The notes below the pieces were generated by a model. That model did no database searches. It saw only the letters and a program-made list of their open reading frames with translations, and had not been told where the DNA came from. From Spongiibacter marinus (lineage in GTDB: Bacteria; Pseudomonadota; Gammaproteobacteria; Pseudomonadales; Spongiibacteraceae): a DNA stretch of 64,000 nt. The DNA lies in the NCBI RefSeq assembly GCF_016906995.1, contig NZ_JAFBBD010000002.1, positions 83,572 to 147,571 on the forward strand, read 5' to 3'. Shown one piece after another: positions 55,291 to 64,000 of this stretch. Positions within the stretch are counted from its first letter, which is position 1. Every line of letters begins with the position of its first letter. The position numbers and the translations under genes were made by a program.

Positions 55291-56172
55291 CTATTCATTC
55301 CCCGGGCCTTCCCCAAAAGCGCCATGGCAGCGCAATAACCGCAGCTCTACATCCAGGGTTAGTGACATCGGTGCACTGCTTAACAGCGCTTGCCGAGCCT
55401 CGTGGGTGGCGCGGTAGTTGTGGGGTGTCATGCTTAGCAGCTCTTCAAGCTCGCTGCGTGACAATGCGCGGGTTTGTTGGTGGACGCGCACTCGCCTGTG
55501 TAAGGGGCCGATAAGTTGTTCTGCCTTATCCAGGTTCGGTGGCTCGCTGCGCCGCAATTCGGCATACAGCTTTTCCCGCAATTCCAGTAAGTGGTCGGGG
55601 CCGCTGTCCACCTGCAAGTAGTAGCCGCCGTCGCGCAGTAGCCGTGAAAATTCGCTGTACACCGGAAAGCCGAAGGCGCAGAGGACAATGTTCTGGCTGG
55701 CGGTGGGCAGCGGCACGCTGCGATTGCTGGCAACAATGCCGTTTAGTGAGCGGTTGCGCTGCAGACAGCAACGCAGCGCCCACTTTGAAATATCCAAACC
55801 CGTTGCCGTGACGTTGTCGCCCCGGTCGGCCAGCGCCTGTGCGAGATTGTTGAGGTAGTAGCCATCGCCGCAGCCAGCGTCCAAGACGCTGCATGACGCT
55901 GCCTCGCCGAATTCGTCGAGCAATAGCTGCGTGATGGCATCGGCAATGGGCTGGTATATACCGCGATCCAAAAATTGCTTGCGCGCATTGACCATGGCTT
56001 TGCTGTCGCCGGGGTCCTTGGATTTTTTGTGCTGTACCGGCAGCAAGTTGATGTAACCTTGACGAGCAATATCAAAGCTGTGACCGCGCGGGCAGCGCCA
56101 CTGTTGGTCGCTGCGCTGCATGGCCTCGCCATCAATGGGGCAGCAGAGGTGTTGTAGAGCAAGTAAGGGCAT
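55291..56172 (-). CDS. rlmA: 23S rRNA (guanine-N1)-methyltransferase RlmA
   Basis: 293 aa. N-terminal zinc site LCCPIDGEAM...CPRGHSFD, then SAM-binding VLDAGCGDGYYL and the linker KKSKDPGDSKAMV, all as in RlmA, which methylates G745 of 23S rRNA. Length fits the family (about 270). Confidence 0.92.
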   Translation of the reverse strand: MPLLALQHLCCPIDGEAMQRSDQQWRCPRGHSFDIARQGYINLLPVQHKKSKDPGDSKAMVNARKQFLDRGIYQPIADAITQLLLDEFGEAASCSVLDAGCGDGYYLNNLAQALADRGDNVTATGLDISKWALRCCLQRNRSLNGIVASNRSVPLPTASQNIVLCAFGFPVYSEFSRLLRDGGYYLQVDSGPDHLLELREKLYAELRRSEPPNLDKAEQLIGPLHRRVRVHQQTRALSRSELEELLSMTPHNYRATHEARQALLSSAPMSLTLDVELRLLRCHGAFGEGPGNE

Positions 56173-56263
56173 AGTTGTTCACGGTTTGATACAGTGCGCA
56201 GCATACAGTGACACAGCTGGGCGACGCCATCGCTCTGACAGAGATTACGGGAATCATTACACA

Positions 56264-57187
56264 ATGTTGAAAAAACTCCGCCAGGAAAAGCGCCAAAAAC
56301 GCGCATTGGCCGAGGCGATTGACCGCCGGGTTGAGGCCTTAACCCAGCGCTTTGAGGCCGATGCCTTGCATCGCACAGAACGTGGTGTGGCGGAAAATAC
56401 ACCGCGCCCCATCGTTGTTTCGCTAACCAGTTTCAGCAAGCGCATTCACGATGTTTACTTAACGATTGAGAGTCTGCTTCAGCAGTCCCACAAGCCGGAT
56501 CGAATCGTGCTGTGGTTGTCTGCCGAGGAGTTCAGCGATGCCGACATTCCGGCAATTCTAAAGCGTCAATGCGCGCGCGGGCTGGACATCGAGTTTGTTG
56601 AAAAAGACCTTGGCCCCTATACCAAGTTCTTCTACGCCCTGCAGAAATATCCCGAGGCGTTACTACTCACGGTTGACGACGATATTCTTTACCCGCAGGA
56701 CATGGTCGACCAGCTCTATCGCGCTCACTTACAAGCGCCCAATGAAATTCACTGCACGCGCGGCCATCGCATCCGTTTAGATGAAAAGGGCGAACTGCTG
56801 CCCTATAAGCAATGGTGGCGGCGCAATGATGACCGCGACAGCTCGCTAATGATTTTCCCCACTGGCGTGGGTGGTGTGCTGTATTTCCCCGGTTGTTTTG
56901 ACGACAGTATTGATGACGTTGAGGCCTTTTCCCGCCTGGCTCCCAATGCCGACGACGTATGGTTGAAAGCCATGAGCCTGAAAGCGGGTACCGTGTGCAC
57001 CATGTTAGAAGGCCGTGGGGTATGGATGCAGCGTTTTCCAGTGATCGCAGGCAGCCAGGAGGTGTCGTTAAAGCGGCGCAACAAGAGCAAACGCACCGGC
57101 AATGATGAGCAGATCAAAGCCGTGTTTGAGGCCTATGGCTTGCTGCCGTTACTGCGTGAGGTCGCGGCGCGCGAGCCCGGGTTGTAG
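56264..57187 (+). CDS. Glycosyltransferase-like protein
   Basis: 307 aa from ATG 56264. RPIVVSLTSFSKRIHDVYLT and RIVLWLSAEEF are followed by LLLTVDDDILYP, a DxD-type metal site of GT-A folds. This family acts on polysaccharides in several bacteria, but the substrate here is not known. No membrane segments. Confidence 0.75.
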   Translation: MLKKLRQEKRQKRALAEAIDRRVEALTQRFEADALHRTERGVAENTPRPIVVSLTSFSKRIHDVYLTIESLLQQSHKPDRIVLWLSAEEFSDADIPAILKRQCARGLDIEFVEKDLGPYTKFFYALQKYPEALLLTVDDDILYPQDMVDQLYRAHLQAPNEIHCTRGHRIRLDEKGELLPYKQWWRRNDDRDSSLMIFPTGVGGVLYFPGCFDDSIDDVEAFSRLAPNADDVWLKAMSLKAGTVCTMLEGRGVWMQRFPVIAGSQEVSLKRRNKSKRTGNDEQIKAVFEAYGLLPLLREVAAREPGL

Positions 57188-57195
57188 CTTCGGGG

Positions 57196-58665
57196 CTAAT
57201 CGGCGGGTACCGCGCGTTCCTTGCACCATTGGCGAAGGGCTTCAATACGCTCACTCATTGTGATGGATAGCGGCACAGTGTTGCCCAGTTCACCGACGAT
57301 GTGGGCTGTGCTTAGCGCTTCATCGCGGGCGTTTGCGGTGTAGCCAGCGGCGACAATAGCCTGCTCAATCTCGGCGCCGGTAAACCCTGCGCTTTCCTCA
57401 GCGAGTACCTCCAAGGAAAAATTGTCGGCTGAGTATCCGCGCTTTTCCAGGTGAACGGTGAAGATGTCTTCGCGTATTGCCGGTTTGGGCAAGTCGACGA
57501 AGAATATTTCATCCAGGCGCCCTTTGCGGATCAATTCGGGCGGCAGGTGTTGGATGGCGTTGGCGGTGGCAACGACAAAAACCGCTTGCCGGCGCTCTGC
57601 CATCCACGTTAACAGGGTGCCCAACACCCGTTTGGCGGTGCCGCCATCATTGCTATCGGCGACAATGCCTTTTTCAATTTCATCTATCCACAGCACACAG
57701 GGTGACATGGTTTCGGCTAGCGCAAGCGCCTCGCGGACATTGCGCTCAGACTCGCCAAAATACTTGTTAAACAGTGCCCCCATATCCATGCGCAGCAAGG
57801 GCAGGCCCCACATACCGGCGACGGCCTTGGCGGCCAGACTTTTGCCACCACCCTGAACACCCACCAACATAATGCCCTTGGGTGCATCCGCCTGGGTTTG
57901 CAGAAATGCGGCTTCGCGCTTTTGCAGCCAGTCGCGCAGCTGCAGCAGGCCGCCGACATGGGCAAAACTCTCCGTGTCGTATTCAAAGCTCAGAACACCG
58001 TCCATATCCAGCAATTGAAACTTGGCTTTGTTGACGGCCTGAATATCTGACTCGGTGATGGCGCCGTCCTGGTAAATGGCGCCACGCGCCAGTTTTCGCG
58101 CGTCTTGCAGTGGCAGCCCCCGAAGATTGCTGACCAGCTTGTCCAATGCGCGGCGATCGGTGCGGACCTTACGCCCTTTGTCTTTAGCAAATTGCTGGGC
58201 TTCGCGATGAATCGCGGCGAGCAGTTTGTGGTCTTCGGGCATCGACAGCGTGAAGCGCGCCGTCATGCGCTTGAATTCCGCAGGAATCTGCAATGCATGA
58301 CTGATAAAAATAAGGCACTGCTTTGCTGCCTCAGCTTGCATGGCAATGTCTTTAATCAAGCGCACATTCAGTGGCTCATTGACCAAATACGGATGGAAGT
58401 CACACAGGGCGTATAGCCCCGGTGAATTGGCGGCGCGAATATGTTTGAGCGCTGCTTCCGGGGACGTTGTTTGCGGCAGCGATGGTGAGTCCACTAGGTC
58501 GGCACGTCGCAAGCCGTCGCTTGCAGACCAGGCATAGAGCGGTTTCGCGAGTTGAATGCCGAGTTTGCTCAGCAGGGTCAGTGCTCGGCGCTCCTCCCAG
58601 GTTTCGATAACAATAATCGGAATGCGCGACTCGATGATGAGTCGCAGGTCATGGCTATTGTTCAT
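57196..58665 (-). CDS. Ycf46-like AAA+ ATPase
   Basis: 489 aa. The N-terminal half (IIVIETWEERRALTLL) is typical of Ycf46. The AAA module has Walker A VGVQGGGKSLAAKAVA (about residue 265), Walker B VLWIDEIEKG, sensor 1 FVVATANAIQHLP and arginine finger RKGRLDEIF. Ycf46 proteins are linked to stress and CO2 responses; exact role unknown. Confidence 0.9.
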   Translation of the reverse strand: MNNSHDLRLIIESRIPIIVIETWEERRALTLLSKLGIQLAKPLYAWSASDGLRRADLVDSPSLPQTTSPEAALKHIRAANSPGLYALCDFHPYLVNEPLNVRLIKDIAMQAEAAKQCLIFISHALQIPAEFKRMTARFTLSMPEDHKLLAAIHREAQQFAKDKGRKVRTDRRALDKLVSNLRGLPLQDARKLARGAIYQDGAITESDIQAVNKAKFQLLDMDGVLSFEYDTESFAHVGGLLQLRDWLQKREAAFLQTQADAPKGIMLVGVQGGGKSLAAKAVAGMWGLPLLRMDMGALFNKYFGESERNVREALALAETMSPCVLWIDEIEKGIVADSNDGGTAKRVLGTLLTWMAERRQAVFVVATANAIQHLPPELIRKGRLDEIFFVDLPKPAIREDIFTVHLEKRGYSADNFSLEVLAEESAGFTGAEIEQAIVAAGYTANARDEALSTAHIVGELGNTVPLSITMSERIEALRQWCKERAVPAD

Positions 58666-58692
58666 AGTGCTGTAATGCGTGCTCGCGGTAAC

Positions 58693-60129
58693 TTATGCCG
58701 GCTCGGCGGTGCTGGCTAATGCACTTTCGCGCAGCTCGTCGTAAGCGCGCTGGATGCACTCCCCGTAGAAGTCGGGATCGGGCATCATATCGCGACAGGC
58801 GGTAAACGACAGGGCGATGATGCCGCGCTTGTTTTGCACGCTGGAATAAACAATGTGGAACAGACCGACGTTGGGCAACAGCGGTCCAAAGTTCATGCCA
58901 TTAACTAAGCGGGCGCCGCAGAAATACAGTTGTTCGCGCGGGCCGGGAACGTTGGTTATCACGGTGTTAAAAATTACCGCTGCCTCGGACAGGCCTGTAC
59001 TTGAGGCGGCGCGCAGCGCGAGCTGCAGAACCCCGCCATGTAATACATCAGTGACATCCACCGCAACACGCGGCCCCAGCGCGTTGGCATAGGCTTTGGA
59101 CTCCAGCGAGGCTTGCTGAATGTGGGTCAGGCGCTCCATAGGGTCGGCGATGGTGCTGCACAGTGACACGGTCATAAAGCCGACCATGTTTCCGCCGCTG
59201 TTTTGCTCGGCGGCGCTGCGCACATCAATGGGGCAGCCGCCAACCAGGGTTTTTTCCGGCAATTCCCCCTTGGCGCTGAGGTAGTGACGCAGCGCGCCCG
59301 ACACGATGCACAGCATCACATCATTAATCGTGGCACCCTCGCAGTGCTGTTTAATGCTGCGTAGCTCGGCGAAGTCAAAATTCACAGAGTCGACCACGCG
59401 GTGGGGGGACAGTTTTCCCTGAAAGCGCGTGCGCTGTTTGTCGTCGAGGCTTCGAAAGTCATTCTCTTTCCTGCCGCGGCGTATACGCTGCCAAGCGGGC
59501 ACCAAATTGCCCACCAATTTGGCGGTCTTAAGCGGTTTGCGCAGATTATTTGCCGCGGCCTTCTTAAGTATGTCGCCGCGAGTAAGCATGGATTCATGTT
59601 CAGCGTCGGGCACGGGGATATCTTCAACGGTTGGGCTGAGGTCATGAAGCAAGGGCAACAGACGCGCCCCCGTGGCGCCATCCATAGCAGCATGATGAAC
59701 TTTTAGCAGCACTGCGAAGCAGTTCTTCGGGAGTCCGGGGACGTTGTCCAGGCCCTCGATGACGTACATTTCCCAGAGCGGTTTTTCCATATCGAGCGGA
59801 CGCGAGTGGATACGGGCAGCGAGAATACACAGCTGCCGCCAGTCACCCGGCTTGGGTAGTGCCATGTGGTGGATATGGCGTTCGACATCGGGGTCTTCGA
59901 CTTCCTCCCACCAAGGCTGGTCCAGGCCCCAGGGCACGCGCTGCAGTTGACGGGTGAAGATCGGTGACAGCGGCGCCCGGGCGCTGATTAACTCAATAAT
60001 CTGCTTGAAGCGAACCAAGCCGCCGTCGGCGCTGGATTGATCGTAAATGCCGAGGCTACTGATGTGCTGCGGTATGCCCGCTGCCTCGGTATGGATGAAC
60101 ATGGCATCTTGGCCGGAAAGCTGGTGCAT
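58693..60129 (-). CDS. Wax ester synthase/diacylglycerol acyltransferase (WS/DGAT)
   Basis: 478 aa. The active-site LLKVHHAAMDGATGA (HHxxxDG, about residue 143), the N-terminal LSGQDAMFIHTE, and the C-terminal ITNVPGPREQLYFCGA are diagnostic of bifunctional WS/DGAT enzymes. Makes storage wax esters or triacylglycerols from acyl-CoA. Confidence 0.95.
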   Translation of the reverse strand: MHQLSGQDAMFIHTEAAGIPQHISSLGIYDQSSADGGLVRFKQIIELISARAPLSPIFTRQLQRVPWGLDQPWWEEVEDPDVERHIHHMALPKPGDWRQLCILAARIHSRPLDMEKPLWEMYVIEGLDNVPGLPKNCFAVLLKVHHAAMDGATGARLLPLLHDLSPTVEDIPVPDAEHESMLTRGDILKKAAANNLRKPLKTAKLVGNLVPAWQRIRRGRKENDFRSLDDKQRTRFQGKLSPHRVVDSVNFDFAELRSIKQHCEGATINDVMLCIVSGALRHYLSAKGELPEKTLVGGCPIDVRSAAEQNSGGNMVGFMTVSLCSTIADPMERLTHIQQASLESKAYANALGPRVAVDVTDVLHGGVLQLALRAASSTGLSEAAVIFNTVITNVPGPREQLYFCGARLVNGMNFGPLLPNVGLFHIVYSSVQNKRGIIALSFTACRDMMPDPDFYGECIQRAYDELRESALASTAEPA

Positions 60130-60182
60130 AGTGTTACCCCCTGCTGAATTTTATTGTTATGTGTCGAGCCTTTTATCGGCCC

Positions 60183-61970
60183 TTAGTCGCCTTGCCGTTG
60201 GCGTTGTTGTAGTGCCCATAGTTGAGCATAGTGGCCCTCGGCTGCAAGCAATTGTTGATGATTACCCTGCTCGACAATACGGCCCTCGTGCAGCACCACA
60301 ATGGTATCGGCATCGACAACGGTCGACAGCCGGTGCGCAATCACAAGCATACTGTGTTGTCTGGCGATGTCTCGCATGGCGGCAAGAATGGCTTGTTCGG
60401 ATTTGCTGTCCAGTGATGAGGTGGCTTCATCAAAGACAATAATCGGCGCCCCCTTGAGTAGTGCCCGGGCAATGGCGACACGCTGTTTCTCGCCGCCCGA
60501 TAATTTCAGGCCACGCTCGCCCACCAGGGTATCGGCGCCAGCGGGTAGGCTTTGAATAAAGTCTTCCAGATGGGCCAGGCGAATGGCTTCGTCGATGTCT
60601 TCATCGCAGGCATCGACCCGGCCGTAGCGAATATTGTCGCGGATGCTTTGATTGAATAGCACGGTATCCTGGGGGACGATGCCGAGAACGCTGCGCAGCG
60701 ACTGTTGGCTGATAGTGGCGATGTTCTGGCCATCGATTAAAATTTGCCCGCTGTCGACATCGTAAAAACGAAATAGCAGTTTCAGCAGGGTGGATTTGCC
60801 CGCGCCGCTGCTGCCGACGATGGCGACTTTTTTGCGGGGCGGCAGGCGGAAACTGATATCGCGGAGAATCTGCCTATCGCGGTCGTAAGCAAAGCAAACC
60901 TGGCTGAATTCGAGCTCCGCATCACGAACGGATAGTGCGGGCGCATCGGCCTTATCGGTAACGCTGGCACGTTGGCGCAGCAGGGCGAACATCGCTTCAA
61001 TATTCGCCATTGAGCCTTTCATTTCCCGGTAGACAAAGCCCAGAAAATTCAGCGGCATGAAGATTTGCATCATAAAGGCGTTAATCAACACAAAATCGCC
61101 GATGGTCATGCTGCCGGACAGGGTGTGTTTGGCGGCCAGCAGCATTGCCGATGTCATCGCGGTTGCAATGATAAAGGCCTGGCCGGCGTTCAGGGCAAAC
61201 AGGCTGAGACGGTTTTGTCGTCTCGCGCGCTCCCACTGCGCCAGCTCGTTGTCGTAGCACTGGGCTTCGTAGTCTTCATTGCCAAAGTATTTCACGGTTT
61301 CGAAGTTGAGCAGGCTGTCGACAGCGCGACTGCTGCTGCGCGATTCGGCAACATTGGCGCGGCGGATAAAGCCGGTGCGCCACTCCGTTGCCACCACGGA
61401 AAACCCGACATAACTCACCACGGCGAGGAATACGATCAGGGCGTAATACACGCTGTACTGCCAGCCCAGTAGTACCAATACCATGCCGATCTCAATAAAT
61501 GTCGGCACGATGTTAAATACCATAAAGCGCAGTAAAAAACTGATGCCATTGGTGCCGCGTTCGATATCGCGAGACAGGCCGCCAGTGCGGCGGTTTAGGT
61601 GAAAATCCAGATCCAGTTGGTGCAGGTGCTTGAATACCGACAGACCAATGCGCCGCATCGCACGCTCAGTAACGCGACCAAACAGGGTATCGCGCAGCTC
61701 ACCGAATAATACGTTGGCAAAGCGCAGGCCGCCGTAGGCCAAGAGCAGGCCTATGGGCGCGAGTGTCAGTGCGTTCAGCCCGCTTGTGTCCAGGTGGTCG
61801 ACAATATGTTTTAAGGCAAAGGGCAGCCCGACACTGGCCAGCTTTGCCGCGATGAGGCACAGCAGTGCCAGGCCGATGCGCGGCATATGGGGGCGGAGGT
61901 AGGGTACCAGCTTTAGCAGGGTGCGGGCGCTTACCCGTTGGTCTTCAGAATAGTGTGTGTGCCCGTGCAT
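60183..61970 (-). CDS. ABC exporter, ATM1/MsbA-like
   Basis: 595 aa half-transporter with six membrane helices. The nucleotide-binding domain has Walker A VGSSGAGKSTLLK, signature KLSGGEKQRVAIARALL, Walker B IIVFDEATSSLD and switch H in IAHRLS. The membrane part (LSRDIERGTNGISFLLRF) is of the Atm1 type, which exports glutathione-linked metal or sulfur compounds. Confidence 0.9.
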   Translation of the reverse strand: MHGHTHYSEDQRVSARTLLKLVPYLRPHMPRIGLALLCLIAAKLASVGLPFALKHIVDHLDTSGLNALTLAPIGLLLAYGGLRFANVLFGELRDTLFGRVTERAMRRIGLSVFKHLHQLDLDFHLNRRTGGLSRDIERGTNGISFLLRFMVFNIVPTFIEIGMVLVLLGWQYSVYYALIVFLAVVSYVGFSVVATEWRTGFIRRANVAESRSSSRAVDSLLNFETVKYFGNEDYEAQCYDNELAQWERARRQNRLSLFALNAGQAFIIATAMTSAMLLAAKHTLSGSMTIGDFVLINAFMMQIFMPLNFLGFVYREMKGSMANIEAMFALLRQRASVTDKADAPALSVRDAELEFSQVCFAYDRDRQILRDISFRLPPRKKVAIVGSSGAGKSTLLKLLFRFYDVDSGQILIDGQNIATISQQSLRSVLGIVPQDTVLFNQSIRDNIRYGRVDACDEDIDEAIRLAHLEDFIQSLPAGADTLVGERGLKLSGGEKQRVAIARALLKGAPIIVFDEATSSLDSKSEQAILAAMRDIARQHSMLVIAHRLSTVVDADTIVVLHEGRIVEQGNHQQLLAAEGHYAQLWALQQRQRQGD

Positions 61971-61972
61971 AG

Positions 61973-62305
61973 CTAGTGGAGTCTCTCGTCGGGAAGCCGG
62001 TGTGCCTGGAGCTCAATATTTTCAATTTGCTTGCCCAGAGTAATGATGCGGCCCTGATAGCGCTCGTCGCCTTGAGCACTGAATTCGAAATGATAGCGTC
62101 GCCACACTTGGATCTGCCCTCTGCGGTTGCGCTTCCACCACAGTGCACGGAGCGCAATATTCTCATCGAGTAACTGCAGGTGTTGTGCGGCCAAGTGTCG
62201 CTTAACGGCGATCAGACAGCGCTCCCGTATGCCAACCGATGCCCAGAGGTGGTAGAGCACGATGCAGAGAATAATAAGGGCGATCAGATCGCTGAGTTGC
62301 AACAC
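61973..62305 (-). CDS. DUF3301 membrane protein
   Basis: 110 aa from a GTG that shares one base with the stop of the previous gene (TAGTG). One N-terminal helix (LSDLIALIILCIVLYHLW), then RHLAAQHLQLLDENIALRAL and RYHFEFSAQGDERYQGRI, as in DUF3301. The role is not known. Same strand as the ABC exporter, two bases apart. Confidence 0.75.
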   Translation of the reverse strand: MLQLSDLIALIILCIVLYHLWASVGIRERCLIAVKRHLAAQHLQLLDENIALRALWWKRNRRGQIQVWRRYHFEFSAQGDERYQGRIITLGKQIENIELQAHRLPDERLH

Positions 62306-62604
62306 TAAAATATCCAGGCAATGAATAGCCAAAATATCAGGAAGAAGCTCACAAAGCCGCTAAGCATGAACTGCAACTCACCGAGCAGGCCATCCCCTGC
62401 CGCAAAGGCGAACACGACTAAGGTGGCCACCGTTACAAAAAAAGCGATGACGGCGGCATTGCGCAAGTCGAGGCCTGGGGTGAAGTGCTGGTCAATGAAG
62501 CCAGCAACTAATGGCAGCATCATGGCTGTGGCAGCGCCGAGCAGGAGCAGCAGCCCAAGCAGCAGGCCGCCAATTTTTAAGACTTGCTGGCGGTCTGCGC
62601 TCAT
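62305..62604 (-). CDS. Small three-helix membrane protein
   Basis: 99 aa with three hydrophobic segments (LLLGLLLLLGAATAMMLP, AAVIAFFVTVATLVVF, FVSFFLIFWLFIAWI). Not recognised. Sits between the PH-domain and DUF3301 genes with overlaps at both ends, so one operon. Confidence 0.6.
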   Translation of the reverse strand: MSADRQQVLKIGGLLLGLLLLLGAATAMMLPLVAGFIDQHFTPGLDLRNAAVIAFFVTVATLVVFAFAAGDGLLGELQFMLSGFVSFFLIFWLFIAWIF

Positions 62605-62981
62605 TGCTCGTCAACTTGGCTGGCTTTTACCAACTCCCTGAATACCTCAGGGCGGGGCATACCGCTAGCCTGCACTTCGGCCTTGTCGCCCGCCGTAAAG
62701 ATGCTCAGGGTGCCAACGCCGAACAAGCGGTTCATTAGAGACTGACTGATTTTAACAGTGCGAATACTCGACGTGTTGAGCTCGGTGCGGTCTTTGTTCA
62801 GCAGTCCCTGCTCAAGCACGATCTCGTTGCCATTGATTTCAAGGCGAGTGGCTTTGCATTTAAGGTACCAATACAGCAGGATCAAAATGCCAATCCCAAC
62901 CGGCACCAACAGCAGCGCGAGAATGAAGCCGAATGGCTTGTTGCGAAACATGGCGGGGTGTTCTGCGTATTGTTGGCTCAC
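62601..62981 (-). CDS. Membrane PH-domain protein (bPH_2)
   Basis: 126 aa. A membrane hairpin (FILALLLVPVGIGILILLYW), then CKATRLEINGNEIVLEQGLL and RTVKISQSLMNRLFGVG, the bacterial PH_2 pattern of YdbT-like proteins. First gene of the four-gene run ending in the ABC exporter. Confidence 0.82.
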   Translation of the reverse strand: MSQQYAEHPAMFRNKPFGFILALLLVPVGIGILILLYWYLKCKATRLEINGNEIVLEQGLLNKDRTELNTSSIRTVKISQSLMNRLFGVGTLSIFTAGDKAEVQASGMPRPEVFRELVKASQVDEQ

Positions 62982-63041
62982 TTGTGTCTCTCTTTATGTT
63001 ACGGGATTGCTACATTCTACACGCTATCTGGAGGCTGTGAA

Positions 63042-63497
63042 TTACGTTTCTGTGGCGATAACCGCTGGCCCATAGCGCTGGTTGAATACTGGCGGCATTC
63101 GGCGCGGCTTGCCGTTGCTCAACCGAATGCATACCAGCTGCCAGCGCGCCCGAAGAAGGGTAACGCCGTCGCGAGAGCGTCTTAACTGAAAGCGTCGCTC
63201 CATCGTCAGGCGCTGGTCGCTAGCCGTTAACCACGTGGCTATCTCGCACTCTTCATCTAAAAAGGCTGCGGCGACATAGTCGTATTCGGCATGCCGAATA
63301 ACCATTGCGGCATCGAGCTGATGGTAGTCGTCCAGGTTTAGCCCAAGCTCGACGGAATGCTGCCAGCCAACCCGCTGGCACCAGCTCACGTACACACCGT
63401 TGTTCACATGGCCGAGGCCGTCAATATCTTCGCGGCCGACACTCAGACTTTGGGTGAACGGGGCGGGCAGGTCCCAATCGGAGTTTACAATTGTCAT
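63042..63497 (-). CDS. Acyl-CoA thioesterase, hotdog fold
   Basis: 151 aa from ATG 63497. REDIDGLGHVNNGVYVSW is the 4HBT (YbgC-like) signature with the catalytic Asp before GHVNN. Hydrolyses acyl-CoA; chain preference unknown. The region upstream to 63817 shows no gene that I can support. Confidence 0.88.
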   Translation of the reverse strand: MTIVNSDWDLPAPFTQSLSVGREDIDGLGHVNNGVYVSWCQRVGWQHSVELGLNLDDYHQLDAAMVIRHAEYDYVAAAFLDEECEIATWLTASDQRLTMERRFQLRRSRDGVTLLRARWQLVCIRLSNGKPRRMPPVFNQRYGPAVIATET

Positions 63498-63817
63498 AGC
63501 CTTTCCCTTTGCCAAAACGGTATTATGGCGACTGCCGTGAAGAAGGGAAGCGTGTGAACTGTGGGTTTGTGTCACAGTGAGCAGAGTGGCAGCTTAGTTA
63601 ACTCGTTTTTTTGTGATGCAGGTCTCAAAAAGCGCGGGGTTTTCCGCGTCTACTTCGGTTTTCCCTTACTTCACCTATTTCCCACTGCTGGTTCAATGTA
63701 CACACATGCCCCATCAGTGGATGAGGCGCTTCGGCGTTGGCATGGCGGTGTGAATGCACAGCTCTCCCCCTATTGTTGGCAGGCACCTCGATACCTGTTT
63801 TTACGGAGTTACGGAAC

Positions 63818-64000
63818 ATGTTCAAACTTAATAAATTTAATCGCGCTGGCCTGCTCGGCTTAAGCGCTGCGGTACTTCTTACCGCTTGCGGCGGTGGTGG
63901 CGGCTCGAGCTCAGGTGGCTCGAGCGAGCAAGCGACCTACCAAGGTGTAGAAGGCCCATTAGACATGGTTCAAGAGCCGCTGTCTGAGCAAGTGCTGGGG
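63818..64000 (+). CDS. Putative lipoprotein (5' part only)
   Basis: 61 codons to the window edge. A lipoprotein signal MFKLNKFNRAGLLGLSAAVL with lipobox LTAC is followed by a Gly/Ser linker and a start of a soluble domain. GGAG lies about ten bases upstream. Function cannot be told from this fragment. Confidence 0.75.
   Translation, partial: MFKLNKFNRAGLLGLSAAVLLTACGGGGGSSSGGSSEQATYQGVEGPLDMVQEPLSEQVLG

Noticed and set aside
63561..63863. 100-codon frame before the lipoprotein
   Set aside because: No ribosome-binding site and runs into the lipoprotein start in another frame.

Overview
The window joins two very different stretches of DNA. The right part (about 28.4-64 kb) reads as an ordinary gammaproteobacterial chromosome, probably a marine member of the Cellvibrionales/Spongiibacteraceae type. 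That placement is an inference from gene content: a complete Bat/MoxR aerotolerance operon, a WS/DGAT wax-ester synthase, a GMC oxidoreductase with its TetR regulator, RlmA, YqcC, DinG, and an initiator tRNA very like that of E. coli. The left part (1 to about 28.32 kb) is one end of an integrative mobilizable element inserted at the 3' end of that initiator tRNA gene. Its other end lies outside the window.

Layout of the element. 1-3929: a leftward three-gene operon of an AbiJ-NTD3/HEPN protein, an OLD-family ATPase/TOPRIM nuclease and a UvrD-type helicase (a Gabija-like pair with an extra HEPN gene). 4067-7282: a restriction-modification cassette of a Dcm-like methylase, a Vsr endonuclease and a MvaI/BcnI-like nuclease, all three pointing to CCWGG. 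7334-9726: MobA/VirD2-type relaxase and MobC. 9813-10114: a tandem array of hairpins, a candidate oriT or structured RNA. 10737-11888: an alphaproteobacterial-type porin. 12029-13555: a VirD4/TraG-like coupling protein. 13562-18105: two divergent three-gene operons of unknown function (281-aa protein, ankyrin protein and HEPN protein; then membrane protein, membrane-anchored J-protein and zinc-ribbon protein). 18269-18781: ArdA antirestriction protein. 18817-19080: a second hairpin array. 19318-22139: a Lamassu-like SMC ATPase/Cap4-type nuclease pair. 22228-23661: a tyrosine integrase with what looks like an intact attP carrying a tRNA-Arg(CCG) 3' half. 24734-26477: AbiE toxin-antitoxin with two palindromic operators. 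26538-28363: a small coupled gene and a large serine recombinase whose C-terminus is read from the antisense strand of the tRNA.

Chromosomal side. 28.5-33.2 kb: SDR, acyltransferase, DinG-like helicase, YqcC. 33.2-38.6 kb: a FixJ-type regulator beside two complex histidine kinases. 38.6-43.7 kb: YgjP-type metalloprotease, TetR/GMC pair with two operators, an outer-membrane protein and an acyltransferase. 43.8-45.0 kb: an ethylene-receptor-like membrane sensor that lacks the phospho-accepting histidine. 45.0-47.2 kb: anti-sigma, ECF sigma, DoxX and a divergent small secreted protein with ten EGKCG motifs (HvfA/oxazolin-type RiPP precursor). The two divergent genes share a matching TGTAAC-N16-CRTCTAT promoter. 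47.3-55.2 kb: EamA transporter and the Bat operon. 55.3-64 kb: RlmA, glycosyltransferase-like protein, Ycf46-like AAA ATPase, WS/DGAT, ABC exporter, small membrane proteins, thioesterase, and the start of a lipoprotein.

The element carries at least four defence loci (HEPN/OLD/UvrD, CCWGG R-M, Lamassu-like, AbiE), one anti-defence gene (ardA) and two unrelated site-specific recombinases. The strongest candidates for undescribed biology are the HEPN-extended Gabija-like operon, the divergent ankyrin/HEPN and J-protein/zinc-ribbon operons, the two hairpin arrays, and the EGKCG-peptide regulon without its modifying enzyme. All family assignments come from reading motifs; no database search was run.
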